From the IMG/VR virus record IMGVR_UViG_3300007734_000626, positions 1-35,765 of that record: a stretch of DNA of 35,765 bases; one strand, 5' to 3'. The position numbers were made by a program, and so were the translations under genes. The notes under the pieces are model-generated. The model did no database searches and was not told where the DNA came from. It saw nothing but the letters and a program-made list of their open reading frames with translations. Source of the stretch: a virus. Positions 16,911-24,935 of this stretch are shown here, one piece after another (the stretch's first letter is position 1; the number at the start of each line of letters is the position of its first letter).

Positions 16911-17136
16911 GTATCACGAAAATATAGGAAAATTTATTTATACCTATAAATTTATAAGGAAAACTACAAATAAATTAGCTGAAGATGATATAATAAAGAC
17001 AAATGACCTTGTTAGATATTATTGTGATCATGGTGCTACAGTAATTGAAAATCAAGAACTAAGCAGATTATATGAAGAAAACGCTAATTTAAATAAAGAA
17101 ATAGAAAGATTAAAAGAATATATAAATAAAATTTAA
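16888..17136 (+). CDS. Small early protein with C-terminal coiled coil
   Basis: An 82-residue protein overlapping the previous gene by 23 nt. The N-terminal half is beta-like (KIKVEYHENIGKFIYTYKFI) and the end is a coiled coil (LSRLYEENANLNKEIERLKE). A second in-frame start at Met3 is possible. Unknown function; the tight overlap suggests one operon with its neighbours. Confidence 0.5.
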   Translation: MNMKIKVEYHENIGKFIYTYKFIRKTTNKLAEDDIIKTNDLVRYYCDHGATVIENQELSRLYEENANLNKEIERLKEYINKI

Positions 17137-17139
17137 CCT

Positions 17140-17286
17140 ATGATACTAATACAATCAACAGTTAATCCTGATCACAGATTCATAAGTTACTCTGCCTGGA
17201 TGAAATACATTAGAAACAGAAATAATCAAACCTTAACCAAAACAATTAAAAACTATGACAAAACAAGAAACACAAACCAAAATTAA
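17140..17286 (+). CDS. Very small ORF, possible gene
   Basis: A 48-residue ORF filling the gap between two better supported genes. The first half (MILIQSTVNPDHRFISYSAW, MKYIRNR) looks protein-like; the last 15 residues are low complexity Thr/Asn/Lys because they overlap the leader and start of the next gene by 32 nt. ACCTATG start context. No family recognised. Confidence 0.35.
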   Translation: MILIQSTVNPDHRFISYSAWMKYIRNRNNQTLTKTIKNYDKTRNTNQN

Positions 17287-17521
17287 CGAGTTAGTTACAC
17301 TACTTAATACATTAGATGTAGAAGGTGTTACAGCTAAAATCTTTGTACCGAATGATAACATTCTGAAGCTATTAGCCACAGATTACAATGTTAAAGTTTA
17401 TGAACCTTTTGAGATGTTCGGCAATGAAGAGAGAATGTTCTACTTCAGTAAGGATAAAGTAACTATCCATGTAAAGAGTAGTATGAAGTATAGAAAAGAA
17501 ACCCATTTAATTGAATACTAA
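17255..17521 (+). CDS. Small early protein, unknown function
   Basis: An 88-residue protein with a good AAAACTATG start context. It has an N-terminal helix (TQTKINELVTLLNTLD) and then beta-type segments (AKIFVPNDN, VKVYEPFEMFG, KVTIHVKSS), compatible with a small alpha/beta domain. The stop overlaps the ATG of the HTH gene (TAATG). No function recognised. Confidence 0.6.
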   Translation: MTKQETQTKINELVTLLNTLDVEGVTAKIFVPNDNILKLLATDYNVKVYEPFEMFGNEERMFYFSKDKVTIHVKSSMKYRKETHLIEY

Positions 17522-17697
17522 TGAGAGAAATAAACTACGGAAAAGTATTGGAGAAATCTATTAAGAAGAAAGGCATCAGTAAGAAAGCTATCTCATTAAT
17601 GCTAAACATCAGCAGAAGTACATTGTATTCAAGACTGAAGGATGGTGAGTTTACATTCTGTCAAATGATGACTTTAAGAGAGGAGAATCTGATATGA
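17521..17697 (+). CDS. Small XRE/Cro-like HTH regulator
   Basis: A 58-residue protein consisting of one helix-turn-helix domain: VLEKSIKKKGISKKAISLML (first helices), then ISRSTLYSRLKDGEF (recognition helix region). This is the layout of minimal Cro-type DNA-binding proteins. It is coupled to both neighbours (TAATG upstream, ATGA downstream). It probably controls early transcription by binding near the divergent region or the repeats at 20756-20946, which is inference. There is no partner CI-size repressor in the genome. Confidence 0.7.
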   Translation: MREINYGKVLEKSIKKKGISKKAISLMLNISRSTLYSRLKDGEFTFCQMMTLREENLI

Positions 17698-17858
17698 GTT
17701 ATGATGACTGGAAGTTAGATACCCCTCCCGAGAATGATACAAAATGTTATGAATGTGGGAAAGAATCTTCACAATACGATTTACACATATTAATGATAAA
17801 CTTTAAAGCCATCGATGTATGCGGAGATTGCTTAGATAAACTGACAATAAATGACTAA
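17694..17858 (+). CDS. Small zinc-ribbon protein
   Basis: A 54-residue protein with two CxxC pairs: CYEC at 18-21 and CGDC at 43-46, about 21 residues apart. This is a typical four-cysteine zinc ribbon. It overlaps the HTH gene by 4 nt (ATGA) and the next gene by 8 nt. Such proteins in phage early operons may bind DNA or host proteins; none can be named here. Confidence 0.6.
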   Translation: MSYDDWKLDTPPENDTKCYECGKESSQYDLHILMINFKAIDVCGDCLDKLTIND

Positions 17859-18138
17859 AATAGCAGAAGCAAACAAACAGCAACAGGTCTATGATTGCTA
17901 TATGAATGGCATGACACCTGAGAATACTGCACAGCATCTAAAGTTATCGTATAAGTATGTAAAGAATAAGTATGAGGACTTTACCATTCATTCAGCTACT
18001 TTGAGAGGCAATGATAAGAAAGATCGGATTGCTCAAATTTATGCAATTGAAAGAGAATTGTTCAGCATCATTGAGATGAATCCTAAAGACAAAAGAATTG
18101 ATCATTATACACAAATCTATAAAACTTTTTTAGTATGA
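17851..18138 (+). CDS. Small HTH-like early protein
   Basis: A 95-residue protein. Residues 10-45 (VYDCYMNGMTPENTAQHLKL, SYKYVKNKYEDF) read as a helix-turn-helix of the kind that follows sigma region 4. The C-terminal part is helical and charged. It may bind DNA; it has no catalytic motif. It overlaps the zinc-ribbon gene by 8 nt and the next gene by 4 nt (ATGA). Confidence 0.55.
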   Translation: MTKIAEANKQQQVYDCYMNGMTPENTAQHLKLSYKYVKNKYEDFTIHSATLRGNDKKDRIAQIYAIERELFSIIEMNPKDKRIDHYTQIYKTFLV

Positions 18139-18338
18139 AGAAAGACATCCAATGGTTACTACTTGTAATCTTAATTACCACCATCTATGCAGGAAGTTAC
18201 ATCAACAGATGCAAAGAATCAGCAGAGCAGATCAGAGATTTAAAGATTAAGTATGTTTTAAAGTATCAGCAGTATTGCGATTCAGTAACCACCTTTTGTA
18301 TTAACGAGTATGATATTGTAGGAAGATGCAAAAAATGA
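18135..18338 (+). CDS. Small membrane-anchored early protein
   Basis: A 67-residue protein with one N-terminal membrane segment (IQWLLLVILITTIYAGSYI, residues 5-23) after two lysines, then a helical Lys/Arg-containing domain with three or four cysteines (NRCKES, YCDSVTTFC, GRCKK). The start of the segment could also be an uncleaved signal. It may sit in the inner membrane with the Cys-containing part in the periplasm. No family was recognised. Confidence 0.55.
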   Translation: MKKDIQWLLLVILITTIYAGSYINRCKESAEQIRDLKIKYVLKYQQYCDSVTTFCINEYDIVGRCKK

Positions 18339-18463
18339 TAGAGGAATTAAAAGAGATTCAGAAGATATTCCCGAATGCTCACATCCGGTATAATGCCGAA
18401 ACAGATACACACTTTATCTCATATTTTAGTGTAAAATATTACAGTTCATTATTTATTAATTAA
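18326..18463 (+). CDS. Very small early protein
   Basis: A 45-residue ORF (MIEELKEIQKIFPNAHIRYN is its core, with a start at 18326 or the in-frame ATG at 18335). It overlaps the previous gene by 13 nt and ends just before the next promoter-like region. The predicted helix plus strand looks protein-like. Unknown function. Confidence 0.45.
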   Translation: MQKMIEELKEIQKIFPNAHIRYNAETDTHFISYFSVKYYSSLFIN

Positions 18464-18487
18464 TTACATTTACAAAAAACAAAAACT

Positions 18488-18964
18488 ATGGAAAAACAAC
18501 TAACACACTGGAAAAAATTACAGAATCCTTTATACTTAGGATCGTATGACTTTCAACCTGGCGAGGAACGTATTGTAACAGTCAAAGATGTTAAACGAGA
18601 AATGGTCAAAGGTCAGGAAGGAACTGAAGAACATACCATCGTATACTTTGCTGAAGGTTACAAACCAATGATCATGAATGCCACCAACAGTAAGATGCTG
18701 ACTAAACTATCTGAATCTCCTTATGTGGAGAAATGGATTGGAATATCCTTTAAATTAGTGGTAGTTAAGATTAAAGCATTCGGAGAGTTTATTGATGCAT
18801 TGCGTATTAAATCTGAGAAAGTAGTTAAGACATTGCCTGAACTTGCATTAGATAGTCCAAACTTCATCAAAGTAAAGGAAGCTATTAAGTCAGGTAAAGC
18901 TACAATTGAGCAGGTAGAATCTAAATATAAGTTAAGTGAGGAGGTGAGAAATGCGATTATTTAA
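18488..18964 (+). CDS. Conserved phage protein next to the recombination exonuclease
   Basis: A 158-residue protein starting at ATG in the AAAACTATGG context. It contains KKLQNPLYLGSYDFQPGEE, VTVKDVKREMVKG, KPMIMNATNSKML and IKAFGEFIDALRIK, blocks I recognise from a widespread phage family that sits beside YqaJ-type exonucleases and single-strand annealing proteins. Its biochemical role is not established. It overlaps the exonuclease start by 14 nt, so both are made together. It could help recombination or replication, by context only. Confidence 0.65.
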   Translation: MEKQLTHWKKLQNPLYLGSYDFQPGEERIVTVKDVKREMVKGQEGTEEHTIVYFAEGYKPMIMNATNSKMLTKLSESPYVEKWIGISFKLVVVKIKAFGEFIDALRIKSEKVVKTLPELALDSPNFIKVKEAIKSGKATIEQVESKYKLSEEVRNAII

Positions 18965-19568
18965 AATCAGATGCTCAGCCATTGGACAGATTATGTCCAA
19001 TGCTAAAACAAAAGGAGAATTATCAGCAGGATGCAAAACATACTTAGAGAACTGGTATGCCAATGATAAAGAAGAGATTCATTCAAAGTACTTTGATAAG
19101 GGGAACATGGTAGAGAACGAATGTATTGACTTGATGGCATCTGTCTTAGATAAGGGAATAGCATTTAAGAACGATGAACGTAAAGAAAATGAATACTTTA
19201 TCGGTACTTGTGATGTTCAGCTTGATGATTGCATTGTTGATGTCAAATCTGTATGGAATAGAAAAGGACTTCATGCAGCTTGTAATGGACTTGATAAGGA
19301 TTACGAATGGCAGTTAAGGGGATACATGGAACTTTACAACAAGCCGAAAGCTATCCTATTCTATGGACTATGCGATACACCGGAAGAATGTAACTATGGT
19401 ACTGAGGTGATTTATTCAGATATGCCATTGGAGGAGAGATGGGTAGCGTATAATGTGGAATCTGATTCCATTTTAGTCCAGGATATTATTGACAAGGTTG
19501 TCAAATGCAGAGAGTACCTGGAGGAATATGATAATAAAATTAAAAGTAAATTAGGTAAAATTAACTAG
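18951..19568 (+). CDS. YqaJ-like / lambda-exonuclease-type nuclease
   Basis: A 205-residue PD-(D/E)xK nuclease. Key residues are Glu55 in GNMVENECI, Asp88 in IGTCDVQ, and the Asp97-x-Lys99 pair in IVDVKSVWNRKG, followed by a WQLRGYMEL helix typical of YqaJ enzymes. Such exonucleases resect double-stranded ends for single-strand annealing recombination. It lies between its usual small partner and a DUF3127 protein, though no obvious annealing protein of the RecT/Erf kind is encoded. The central catalytic pair is DxK in place of the more common ExK. Confidence 0.85.
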   Translation: MRLFKIRCSAIGQIMSNAKTKGELSAGCKTYLENWYANDKEEIHSKYFDKGNMVENECIDLMASVLDKGIAFKNDERKENEYFIGTCDVQLDDCIVDVKSVWNRKGLHAACNGLDKDYEWQLRGYMELYNKPKAILFYGLCDTPEECNYGTEVIYSDMPLEERWVAYNVESDSILVQDIIDKVVKCREYLEEYDNKIKSKLGKIN

Positions 19569-19609
19569 TTTATATAAAATTATTTACTATATTTACATCG
19601 CAGTTCACT

Positions 19610-19720
19610 ATGAAAACATTAAAAAATCCTATCAACTTACATTGCCTATTATTGCATCCTGCAATGAGTGGACTGCCTTTGTTTGTTGGTAGGTATTTTT
19701 ATTATGATTGGAATATATAA
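19610..19720 (+). CDS. Doubtful tiny ORF before the GIY-YIG gene
   Basis: A 36-residue ORF (MKTLKNPINLHCLLLHPAMS at the N-terminus) preceded by a TATATTTACATCGCAG promoter-like stretch. It overlaps the GIY-YIG gene by 17 nt. Its GC content is closer to the neighbouring phage genes than to the homing nuclease, so it may be what is left of, or the leader for, the gene order before insertion. Weakly supported. Confidence 0.25.
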   Translation: MKTLKNPINLHCLLLHPAMSGLPLFVGRYFYYDWNI

Positions 19721-20360
19721 AATTACTTCTCCATCTAAAAAAATTTACATTGGACAAAGTATTGATATAAAAAAAAGGTGGCAATATTATTATAAATTAA
19801 ATTGTAAAGCACAGCAAAAGTTATATTACTCTTTACAAAAATATGGAGTAAATAATCATAAATTTGAAATAATTTCTTTATGTTTAAAAGAGGATCTAAA
19901 TGAATTAGAAATATATTATTCTGCTTTATTTAATTCAACTAACCAACGCAATGGATTAAATATAAAAGAATGTGGGAAAAATGGCACAGCATCTATTGAA
20001 ACAAGGCAGAAAATGAGTAAATCTGCTAAAGGTAGAAAACTTTCAAATGAAACAAAAAAAAAAATAGGTAAAGCTAATATAGGAAGAAACATAGGGAAAA
20101 TATGTAGTAAAGAAACTAGAAATAAATTAAGTGATTTTAATTTAGGTAAAAAATTATCTAAAGAAACTAGAAAAAAGATGAGTATTTCTTGTAAATATAA
20201 TGGAGCAAAGAAAGTTATAAATATAGAAACTGGAGATATTTATAATTCTATTAAAGAAGTTTCATTAATTTTAAATATAAAATTTACTACTCTTGTTGCT
20301 AAACTTTCAGGGCAAAACAAAAATAACACTAAATATAAATTAATAACTAAAAACAATTAA
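19704..20360 (+). CDS. GIY-YIG homing endonuclease with NUMOD repeats
   Basis: A 218-residue protein, taking ATG at 19704 as the start since the GIY strand begins right after it. The catalytic domain has GIYKIT (3-8), YIGQS (15-19), Arg25 and a later Glu. The middle has three NUMOD3-like DNA-binding repeats (SIETRQKMSKSAKG, SNETKKKIGKANIG, SKETRKKMSIS), and the end is NUMOD1-like (ETGDIYNSIKEVS). It is clearly more A/T-rich than the neighbours, a sign of transfer. Neither flanking gene is split and no intron was visible, so it is probably a free-standing homing gene. Confidence 0.9.
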   Translation: MIGIYKITSPSKKIYIGQSIDIKKRWQYYYKLNCKAQQKLYYSLQKYGVNNHKFEIISLCLKEDLNELEIYYSALFNSTNQRNGLNIKECGKNGTASIETRQKMSKSAKGRKLSNETKKKIGKANIGRNIGKICSKETRNKLSDFNLGKKLSKETRKKMSISCKYNGAKKVINIETGDIYNSIKEVSLILNIKFTTLVAKLSGQNKNNTKYKLITKNN

Positions 20361-20363
20361 AAC

Positions 20364-20708
20364 ATGGGAAATTTAACAATTAAAGGCAAAGTAAAGTTAG
20401 TCGGACAGACAGAACAGGTATCCGATAAATTCAAGAAAAGAGAATTGGTAATTACCACCAATGACAATCCAACGTATCCGCAGCACATATTAGTACAATG
20501 TACCAACGATAAATGTGTTATGCTTGATAATCTATCTGTAGGAACTGAAGTATCCGTAGAAATCAATTTACGAGGTCGGGAATGGATGAGTCCAAAAGGT
20601 GAAGTAAAGTATTTTAACACAATCGAATGCTGGAAAGTAGATGTAATTGGATTGGCACCGGTGATAAAATCATTACCTGCTCCAATAGAGGATGATCTCC
20701 CTTTTTAG
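20364..20708 (+). CDS. DUF3127 protein, SSB-like
   Basis: A 114-residue OB-fold-like protein (LTIKGKVKLVGQTEQVSDKF, KRELVITTND, then WKVDVIGLAP) ending in an acidic IEDDLPF tip of the kind by which SSB proteins recruit partners. DUF3127 proteins are common in Bacteroidetes and their phages and are thought to bind single-stranded DNA. It lies in the recombination/replication run and is followed directly by a terminator, so it ends the operon that began at 16583 or 18488. Confidence 0.8.
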   Translation: MGNLTIKGKVKLVGQTEQVSDKFKKRELVITTNDNPTYPQHILVQCTNDKCVMLDNLSVGTEVSVEINLRGREWMSPKGEVKYFNTIECWKVDVIGLAPVIKSLPAPIEDDLPF

Positions 20709-20727
20709 GTAATTAGCTGATAATAAG

Positions 20728-20755
20728 ACTGCTAATGAAAATTAGCAGTTTTTTT
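20728..20755 (+). terminator. Rho-independent terminator after the DUF3127 gene
   Basis: ACTGCTAAT (20728-20736), a GAAA tetraloop, and ATTAGCAGT (20741-20749) form a perfect 9-bp stem followed by T7. It ends the first early transcription unit. Confidence 0.92.
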
Positions 20756-20946
20756 GTTACACTTCCATTACACATTCATTACACATTGAAAACAGGTTAA
20801 AGTATTAAGAATCAATAAGTTAAGCTAAAATGTTACACATTGCACATTGTTTTCAAAACTTTTTTAAAAAACAGCACCTTCTCTTTTTAAAATTTGAAAT
20901 GATTAGACAAATAATGTGATAATGTGTAATAATTCGAATTTATAAT
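20756..20946 (+). repeat. TTACACATT repeat cluster, candidate origin or operator
   Basis: This gene-free stretch between the terminator and the primase promoter contains ATTACACATT twice (about 20770-20790), TTACACATTGCACATTG near 20832, and the inverted form AATGTGTAAT near 20921, plus GAAAAC/GTTTTC inverted pieces. Such clustered short repeats before a primase-helicase fit a replication origin (iterons) or repressor sites. No binding protein can be assigned; the XRE-like regulator at 17521 is one candidate. Confidence 0.5.
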
Positions 20947-20954
20947 TACATTTG
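20947..20954 (+). promoter_or_regulatory. Bacteroidetes-type promoter -7 box of the replication operon
   Basis: TACATTTG matches TAnnTTTG exactly and lies 22 nt before the primase ATG at 20976. The upstream -33 position (about 20922-20926) reads TGTG, a partial match to TTTG. Confidence 0.55.
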
Positions 20955-20975
20955 CATCTCCTCAATAATAAAACT

Positions 20976-23279
20976 ATGGTAACAATATTTAAAGATTTAT
21001 ATACAACATCAACCCCATTCTATAAGGATATCGCCTTTATTTTGGAACGGATTAAGACTGGTAAGAGTAAAGACCTGGTTATAGCCATTAGAAATGAAAA
21101 GAACAAAGAGAAGAGAGATGCATTAAAAATTAAACTTCCTGCGATCTTATTTAGTGGAACATTCAGCAATAGGAACGCAAAAGGATTAAAGGAACATTCG
21201 GGATATATCTGTTTAGACTTCGATAAGTATGAATCGGATAAGAAAATGATTGCAGATCGGAAGAAATTTGAGAAGGATGAATATACCTTTTCTGTGTTTA
21301 CTTCACCATCAGGCAATGGACTGAAAGTAATTGTAAAGATACCTCCAGTGGTAGAGAACCACAGAGATTACTTTATCGCATTAGAGAAGTATTACAACAG
21401 TGAGAACTTTGATATTGCTTGTAAGGATGTGAGCAGAGTATGTTATGAATCTTATGATGAGAAGATATACATCAACACGAAGTCTAAGGAATGGAACAAA
21501 TTTGATGAGATATTAGGATCATCCTTTATTGAAAATTCCCCTATAATAGTATTGGAGGATGAGAATGAGATCATAAGTAGATTGATAAAGTGGTTTGATA
21601 AGAACTATAGCATGACTGCCAATAGAAATACCAATCTGTTTATCTTAGCATCTGCTTTCAATGAATTTGGTGTATCACAGGATAGCTGTAAGTACTACTG
21701 CCAAAAGTTTATACAAAAGGATTTTACTGAGAAGGAGATAGAGAGAACCATCAGATCAGCATATTCCAAAGTATCAGCATTTAGAACGAAGTACTTCGAT
21801 GATGATAAGAAAGTTATGCAGCTTCGTAAAGACCTTAAAAAAGGTGTAGGGATTGATGAACTAAAAAAGCAATACAAAGGAATCGATGTTGAGACCATTC
21901 TTGAAAATACCCCTACCGATATATTTTGGTTTATAACGAAGAACAATAAGATCGGTATCGATAACTTTAAGTATAAGACCTGGTTAGAGCAGAATGGATA
22001 TTACAAGTATTATCCTGAAGGCAGTGAATCATTCATACTGATCAGAATTGAGAACAACATTATCGATACAGTAAACGAGGTTAAGATAAAGGATTTTGTA
22101 CTATCGTTCCTGCTGAAGCAAAAAGAATACGATGTATATCAGTACATGACTAATCTACCAAAATACTTTAAAGAAGATTTTCTCAACACTATTGATATAA
22201 TTGACATCAGATTTAAGGAAGATACGAAGGATAATGCATATCTGTACTTTAAGTCTAATGTAGTGGAGGTCTCATTGACCGGTATTAAAATAATCGATTA
22301 CATTGATTTAGATGGTTTTGTATGGAAGAAGCAGATCATTGATCGTGAATACAAAGAATCTATTTTTGAGGATTGCGTTTATAACAAGTTTATCTCATTG
22401 GTTGCAGATTGTGAGCAGGTGAGATACGATACAATAGTATCAGTAATTGGTTATCTGTTACATTCTCATAAGACATCAGCCAATAACAAAGCTATTATCA
22501 TTAATGATGAGACCATCTCAGATAATCCGAATGGAGGAAGTGGTAAAGGATTATTCTGCAATGCTCTAAAATTTGTTAAAAAGGTTGATACTATTGATGG
22601 TAAGCAATTCGATTTTAATAAAAACTTTGCCTATCAGACATTGAATGCAGATACTCAGGTATTAGTATTTGATGATGTGGAGAAATCGTTTAACTTTGAA
22701 AGTCTATTTAGTATTATAACGGAAGGTATAACCATTGAGAAGAAGAATAAGGATGCCATTAAGATACCAGTATCCCGAAGTCCTAAGATAGTGATCACCA
22801 CTAATTATACCATTGGAGGTGTAGGAGGATCATTCGATAGGAGGAAATTTGAGATTGAATTTAGCAGCTACTTTAATGCTACCCATACACCGGAACAGGA
22901 ATTTGGAGGATTGCTATTTGATGGATGGGATGATAACGAATGGAATATGTTCTACTCATTTATGATTAGTTGTTTACGTTACTACATGGAGAACGGATTG
23001 GTTAAGTATGAGCATAAGAACCTGGAGTTAAGAAAGCTATACAAAGAGACAGCGACAGAATTTATTGAATTTATGGATGATGCAATGTTGATACCAGGAG
23101 AAAGAATAAACAAAACAGATCTGTTCAATAGATTCATTACTGAGTATAAGGATTTTAACAAATGGCTAAAACAAAAAAGGTTTAAGATATGGTTAGATAC
23201 CTATGCAAATTATAAGAACTATACTACAGAGCATGGTACATCCTTAGATGGTAGATGGGTAATGTTTAAAAATAAATAA
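20976..23279 (+). CDS. Primase-helicase (VirE_N, PriCT and SF3-type helicase domains)
   Basis: A 767-residue replication protein, started at ATG 20976 because of its AAAACTATGG context; an earlier in-frame start is before the promoter box. The N-terminal 180 residues are VirE_N/BT4734-like (SGYICLDFDKYES, FTSPSGNGLKVIVKIP), which in related proteins replaces a primase core. A PriCT-like helical part follows (FTEKEIERTIRSAYSK). The C-terminal ATPase has GGSGKG (520-525), VLVFDDVE (Asp566, Asp567) and VITTNY (sensor Asn610), as in SF3/D5 helicases. It would start and drive replication, probably at the repeats just upstream. Confidence 0.9.
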   Translation: MVTIFKDLYTTSTPFYKDIAFILERIKTGKSKDLVIAIRNEKNKEKRDALKIKLPAILFSGTFSNRNAKGLKEHSGYICLDFDKYESDKKMIADRKKFEKDEYTFSVFTSPSGNGLKVIVKIPPVVENHRDYFIALEKYYNSENFDIACKDVSRVCYESYDEKIYINTKSKEWNKFDEILGSSFIENSPIIVLEDENEIISRLIKWFDKNYSMTANRNTNLFILASAFNEFGVSQDSCKYYCQKFIQKDFTEKEIERTIRSAYSKVSAFRTKYFDDDKKVMQLRKDLKKGVGIDELKKQYKGIDVETILENTPTDIFWFITKNNKIGIDNFKYKTWLEQNGYYKYYPEGSESFILIRIENNIIDTVNEVKIKDFVLSFLLKQKEYDVYQYMTNLPKYFKEDFLNTIDIIDIRFKEDTKDNAYLYFKSNVVEVSLTGIKIIDYIDLDGFVWKKQIIDREYKESIFEDCVYNKFISLVADCEQVRYDTIVSVIGYLLHSHKTSANNKAIIINDETISDNPNGGSGKGLFCNALKFVKKVDTIDGKQFDFNKNFAYQTLNADTQVLVFDDVEKSFNFESLFSIITEGITIEKKNKDAIKIPVSRSPKIVITTNYTIGGVGGSFDRRKFEIEFSSYFNATHTPEQEFGGLLFDGWDDNEWNMFYSFMISCLRYYMENGLVKYEHKNLELRKLYKETATEFIEFMDDAMLIPGERINKTDLFNRFITEYKDFNKWLKQKRFKIWLDTYANYKNYTTEHGTSLDGRWVMFKNK

Positions 23280-23280
23280 A

Positions 23281-23763
23281 ATGCTAAAAAAACTAATCGA
23301 ACTAAAACATTCAGAGGAATGCAAGAAGTATCCATCAATGCCACCTGCATACATTCCGCTAACTAAGTTCACCGATAAGACCGCCAATGGATTAACGAAG
23401 TGCGTAATTGCCTGGATTAATCTACATGGAGGTCAAGCTGAGCGGATTAACACTACCGGCAGGATGATTGATAAGACAAAGGTAGTATCTGATGCATTAG
23501 GACAGAAGAGAATGATAGGCAGTGTAGAATGGCAGAAGGGAACAGGAACGAAAGGAAGTGCGGATATAAGTTCAACTATACGAATGAATATAAATGGCAG
23601 AATGATTGGTGTATCTGTTAAATGGGAAGTAAAAATAGGCAAAGATCGGATGTCAGAACACCAAAAGAAATACCAATTGGAGATAGAAGGAGCAGATGGA
23701 TATTACTTTGTAGTAAAGTCCTTTGATGATTTTATGGAAAAATATTTGGAATTAACTAAATAA
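23281..23763 (+). CDS. VRR-NUC family nuclease
   Basis: A 160-residue protein, 1 nt after the primase-helicase. The C-terminal half shows the VRR-NUC signature: KGSADISSTI (Asp95), WEVKIGKDRMSEHQKKY with Glu116-x-Lys118 and Gln128, and the closing GYYFVVKSFDDF. VRR-NUC enzymes are PD-(D/E)xK nucleases that cut branched DNA; phage versions often replace a Holliday junction resolvase. The GSAD and EVK residues are all present, so it should be active. The N-terminal 60 residues are extra and unassigned. Confidence 0.85.
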   Translation: MLKKLIELKHSEECKKYPSMPPAYIPLTKFTDKTANGLTKCVIAWINLHGGQAERINTTGRMIDKTKVVSDALGQKRMIGSVEWQKGTGTKGSADISSTIRMNINGRMIGVSVKWEVKIGKDRMSEHQKKYQLEIEGADGYYFVVKSFDDFMEKYLELTK

Positions 23764-23785
23764 TCTGTCCTAATTATAGCATATA

Positions 23786-23819
23786 TTTGGGACTAATAAA
23801 GGATATATCCGTACATTTG
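23786..23819 (+). promoter_or_regulatory. Bacteroidetes-type promoter with long leader
   Basis: TTTG (23786-23789), a 22-nt spacer, and TACATTTG (23812-23819) match the -33/-7 host promoter. It serves the operon at 24005 with a leader of about 180 nt. In the leader there are two very short ORFs (11-12 codons, at about 23851 and 23893) and a GGTTATTACC palindrome; no gene was seen. Confidence 0.65.
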
Positions 23820-24004
23820 TGTTACAATTTAAAGGTTATTACCTTAATTCTATGTTTAAAATAACTAACATTAACCCTAATTATTAGCTATAATGTTGGC
23901 TATTATCAACAAAAAAGAGTATTTTGTGTAATATACACCACATTAACTATATGCAGATACATACAAAATATTACTAATATTACAAATTATATGCAATTAA
24001 AACT

Positions 24005-24643
24005 ATGAAAAAACTATGGACTGAATCAGAGTTACTGATTCTTAAAAAAGCATACCCATCTACTCAATCTGTTGTTATTGCTAAGAAATTAAACAGAAGC
24101 ATGGGATCAATCTATTCACAAGCTAAATTGCAAGGCCTAAAGAAAACCGAAGAGTTCAACAGATCCGAATCATCAGGCAGAATGAAGGATGGCGAAATTG
24201 GCAAAGCATCACGATTCCAAAAGAATCATGTATCGTTCAACACTGGAATGAAATGGGATGACTTTATGACTGTGCAAGGGAAAGCTAATTCATTGAGAAC
24301 AACATTTAAGAAAGGCAATCTTCCTCCAAACACATTACACGATGGAATGATAACTATTCGTGCTGATTCCAAAACAAAGCGAGTTTATAAGTGGATCAGA
24401 ATCTCATTAGGCAAATGGCAGATGCTGCATGTGTATAATTGGGAGCAAGTGAATGGTAAACTGCCGAAAGGTAAGATTCTCGTATTCAAAAATTCAACAG
24501 ATGATTGTTCACTTGACAATCTTATACTGATCACCAGAGCAGAAAATATGAAACGGAACAGCATTCAAAGATACCCGGAAGAAATTAAGCAGACAATCAG
24601 AGTACTAACTAAATTAAAAAAGACAATCAATGGCAAAAAATAA
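24005..24643 (+). CDS. HNH endonuclease-like protein with N-terminal HTH
   Basis: A 212-residue protein. Residues 1-45 (LWTESELLILKKAYPSTQSV, IAKKLNRSMGSIYSQAKLQG) form a Myb/SANT-like or HTH DNA-binding unit. The C-terminal part (LHVYNWEQVNGKLPKGKILV, FKNSTDDCSLDNLILITRAE) is an HNH_3 fold, but the second metal-site histidine (usually HxD or FxDG) is FKNS here, so catalysis may be lost or altered. Such genes start many Bacteroidetes phage operons and may be regulators or homing enzymes. ATG at 24005 is in the AAAACTATG context after a long leader; it overlaps the next gene by 14 nt. Confidence 0.75.
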   Translation: MKKLWTESELLILKKAYPSTQSVVIAKKLNRSMGSIYSQAKLQGLKKTEEFNRSESSGRMKDGEIGKASRFQKNHVSFNTGMKWDDFMTVQGKANSLRTTFKKGNLPPNTLHDGMITIRADSKTKRVYKWIRISLGKWQMLHVYNWEQVNGKLPKGKILVFKNSTDDCSLDNLILITRAENMKRNSIQRYPEEIKQTIRVLTKLKKTINGKK

Positions 24644-24869
24644 AATTCAAGACCTAAGAGATCATCTCTTTGAAACAATCGAATTGTTAAAGGATAACGA
24701 AACAAACCATATGACAGTGGAAAAGGCAAAAGCAATAGCAGGAATAAGTCAGGTAATTATTAACACTGCTAAACTTGAGATTGACTTTATAAAAGCTACA
24801 GATACAATGGAAGGTAACTATGTATCGACACAGTTTATAATACCTGAGCAGAAACAAAACTTAATTTAA
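24630..24869 (+). CDS. Conserved small phage protein, unknown function
   Basis: A 79-residue helical protein (KIQDLRDHLFETIELLKDNE, MTVEKAKAIAGISQVIINTA, KLEIDFIKAT). I recognise the pattern from many phages, where it follows an HNH/HTH gene as here, but the function is not known. It overlaps that gene by 14 nt. Confidence 0.65.
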   Translation: MAKNKIQDLRDHLFETIELLKDNETNHMTVEKAKAIAGISQVIINTAKLEIDFIKATDTMEGNYVSTQFIIPEQKQNLI

Positions 24870-24935
24870 CTTAATTCTGCATTATAACACAACCTTTGTT
24901 ACAATGCATTTAACCATTAATAACTAAAAAAAACC

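Noticed and set aside
21020-21946. Minus-strand ORFs opposite the primase-helicase
   Set aside because: Antisense of a well supported gene, Phe/Ser/Leu-rich without start context.
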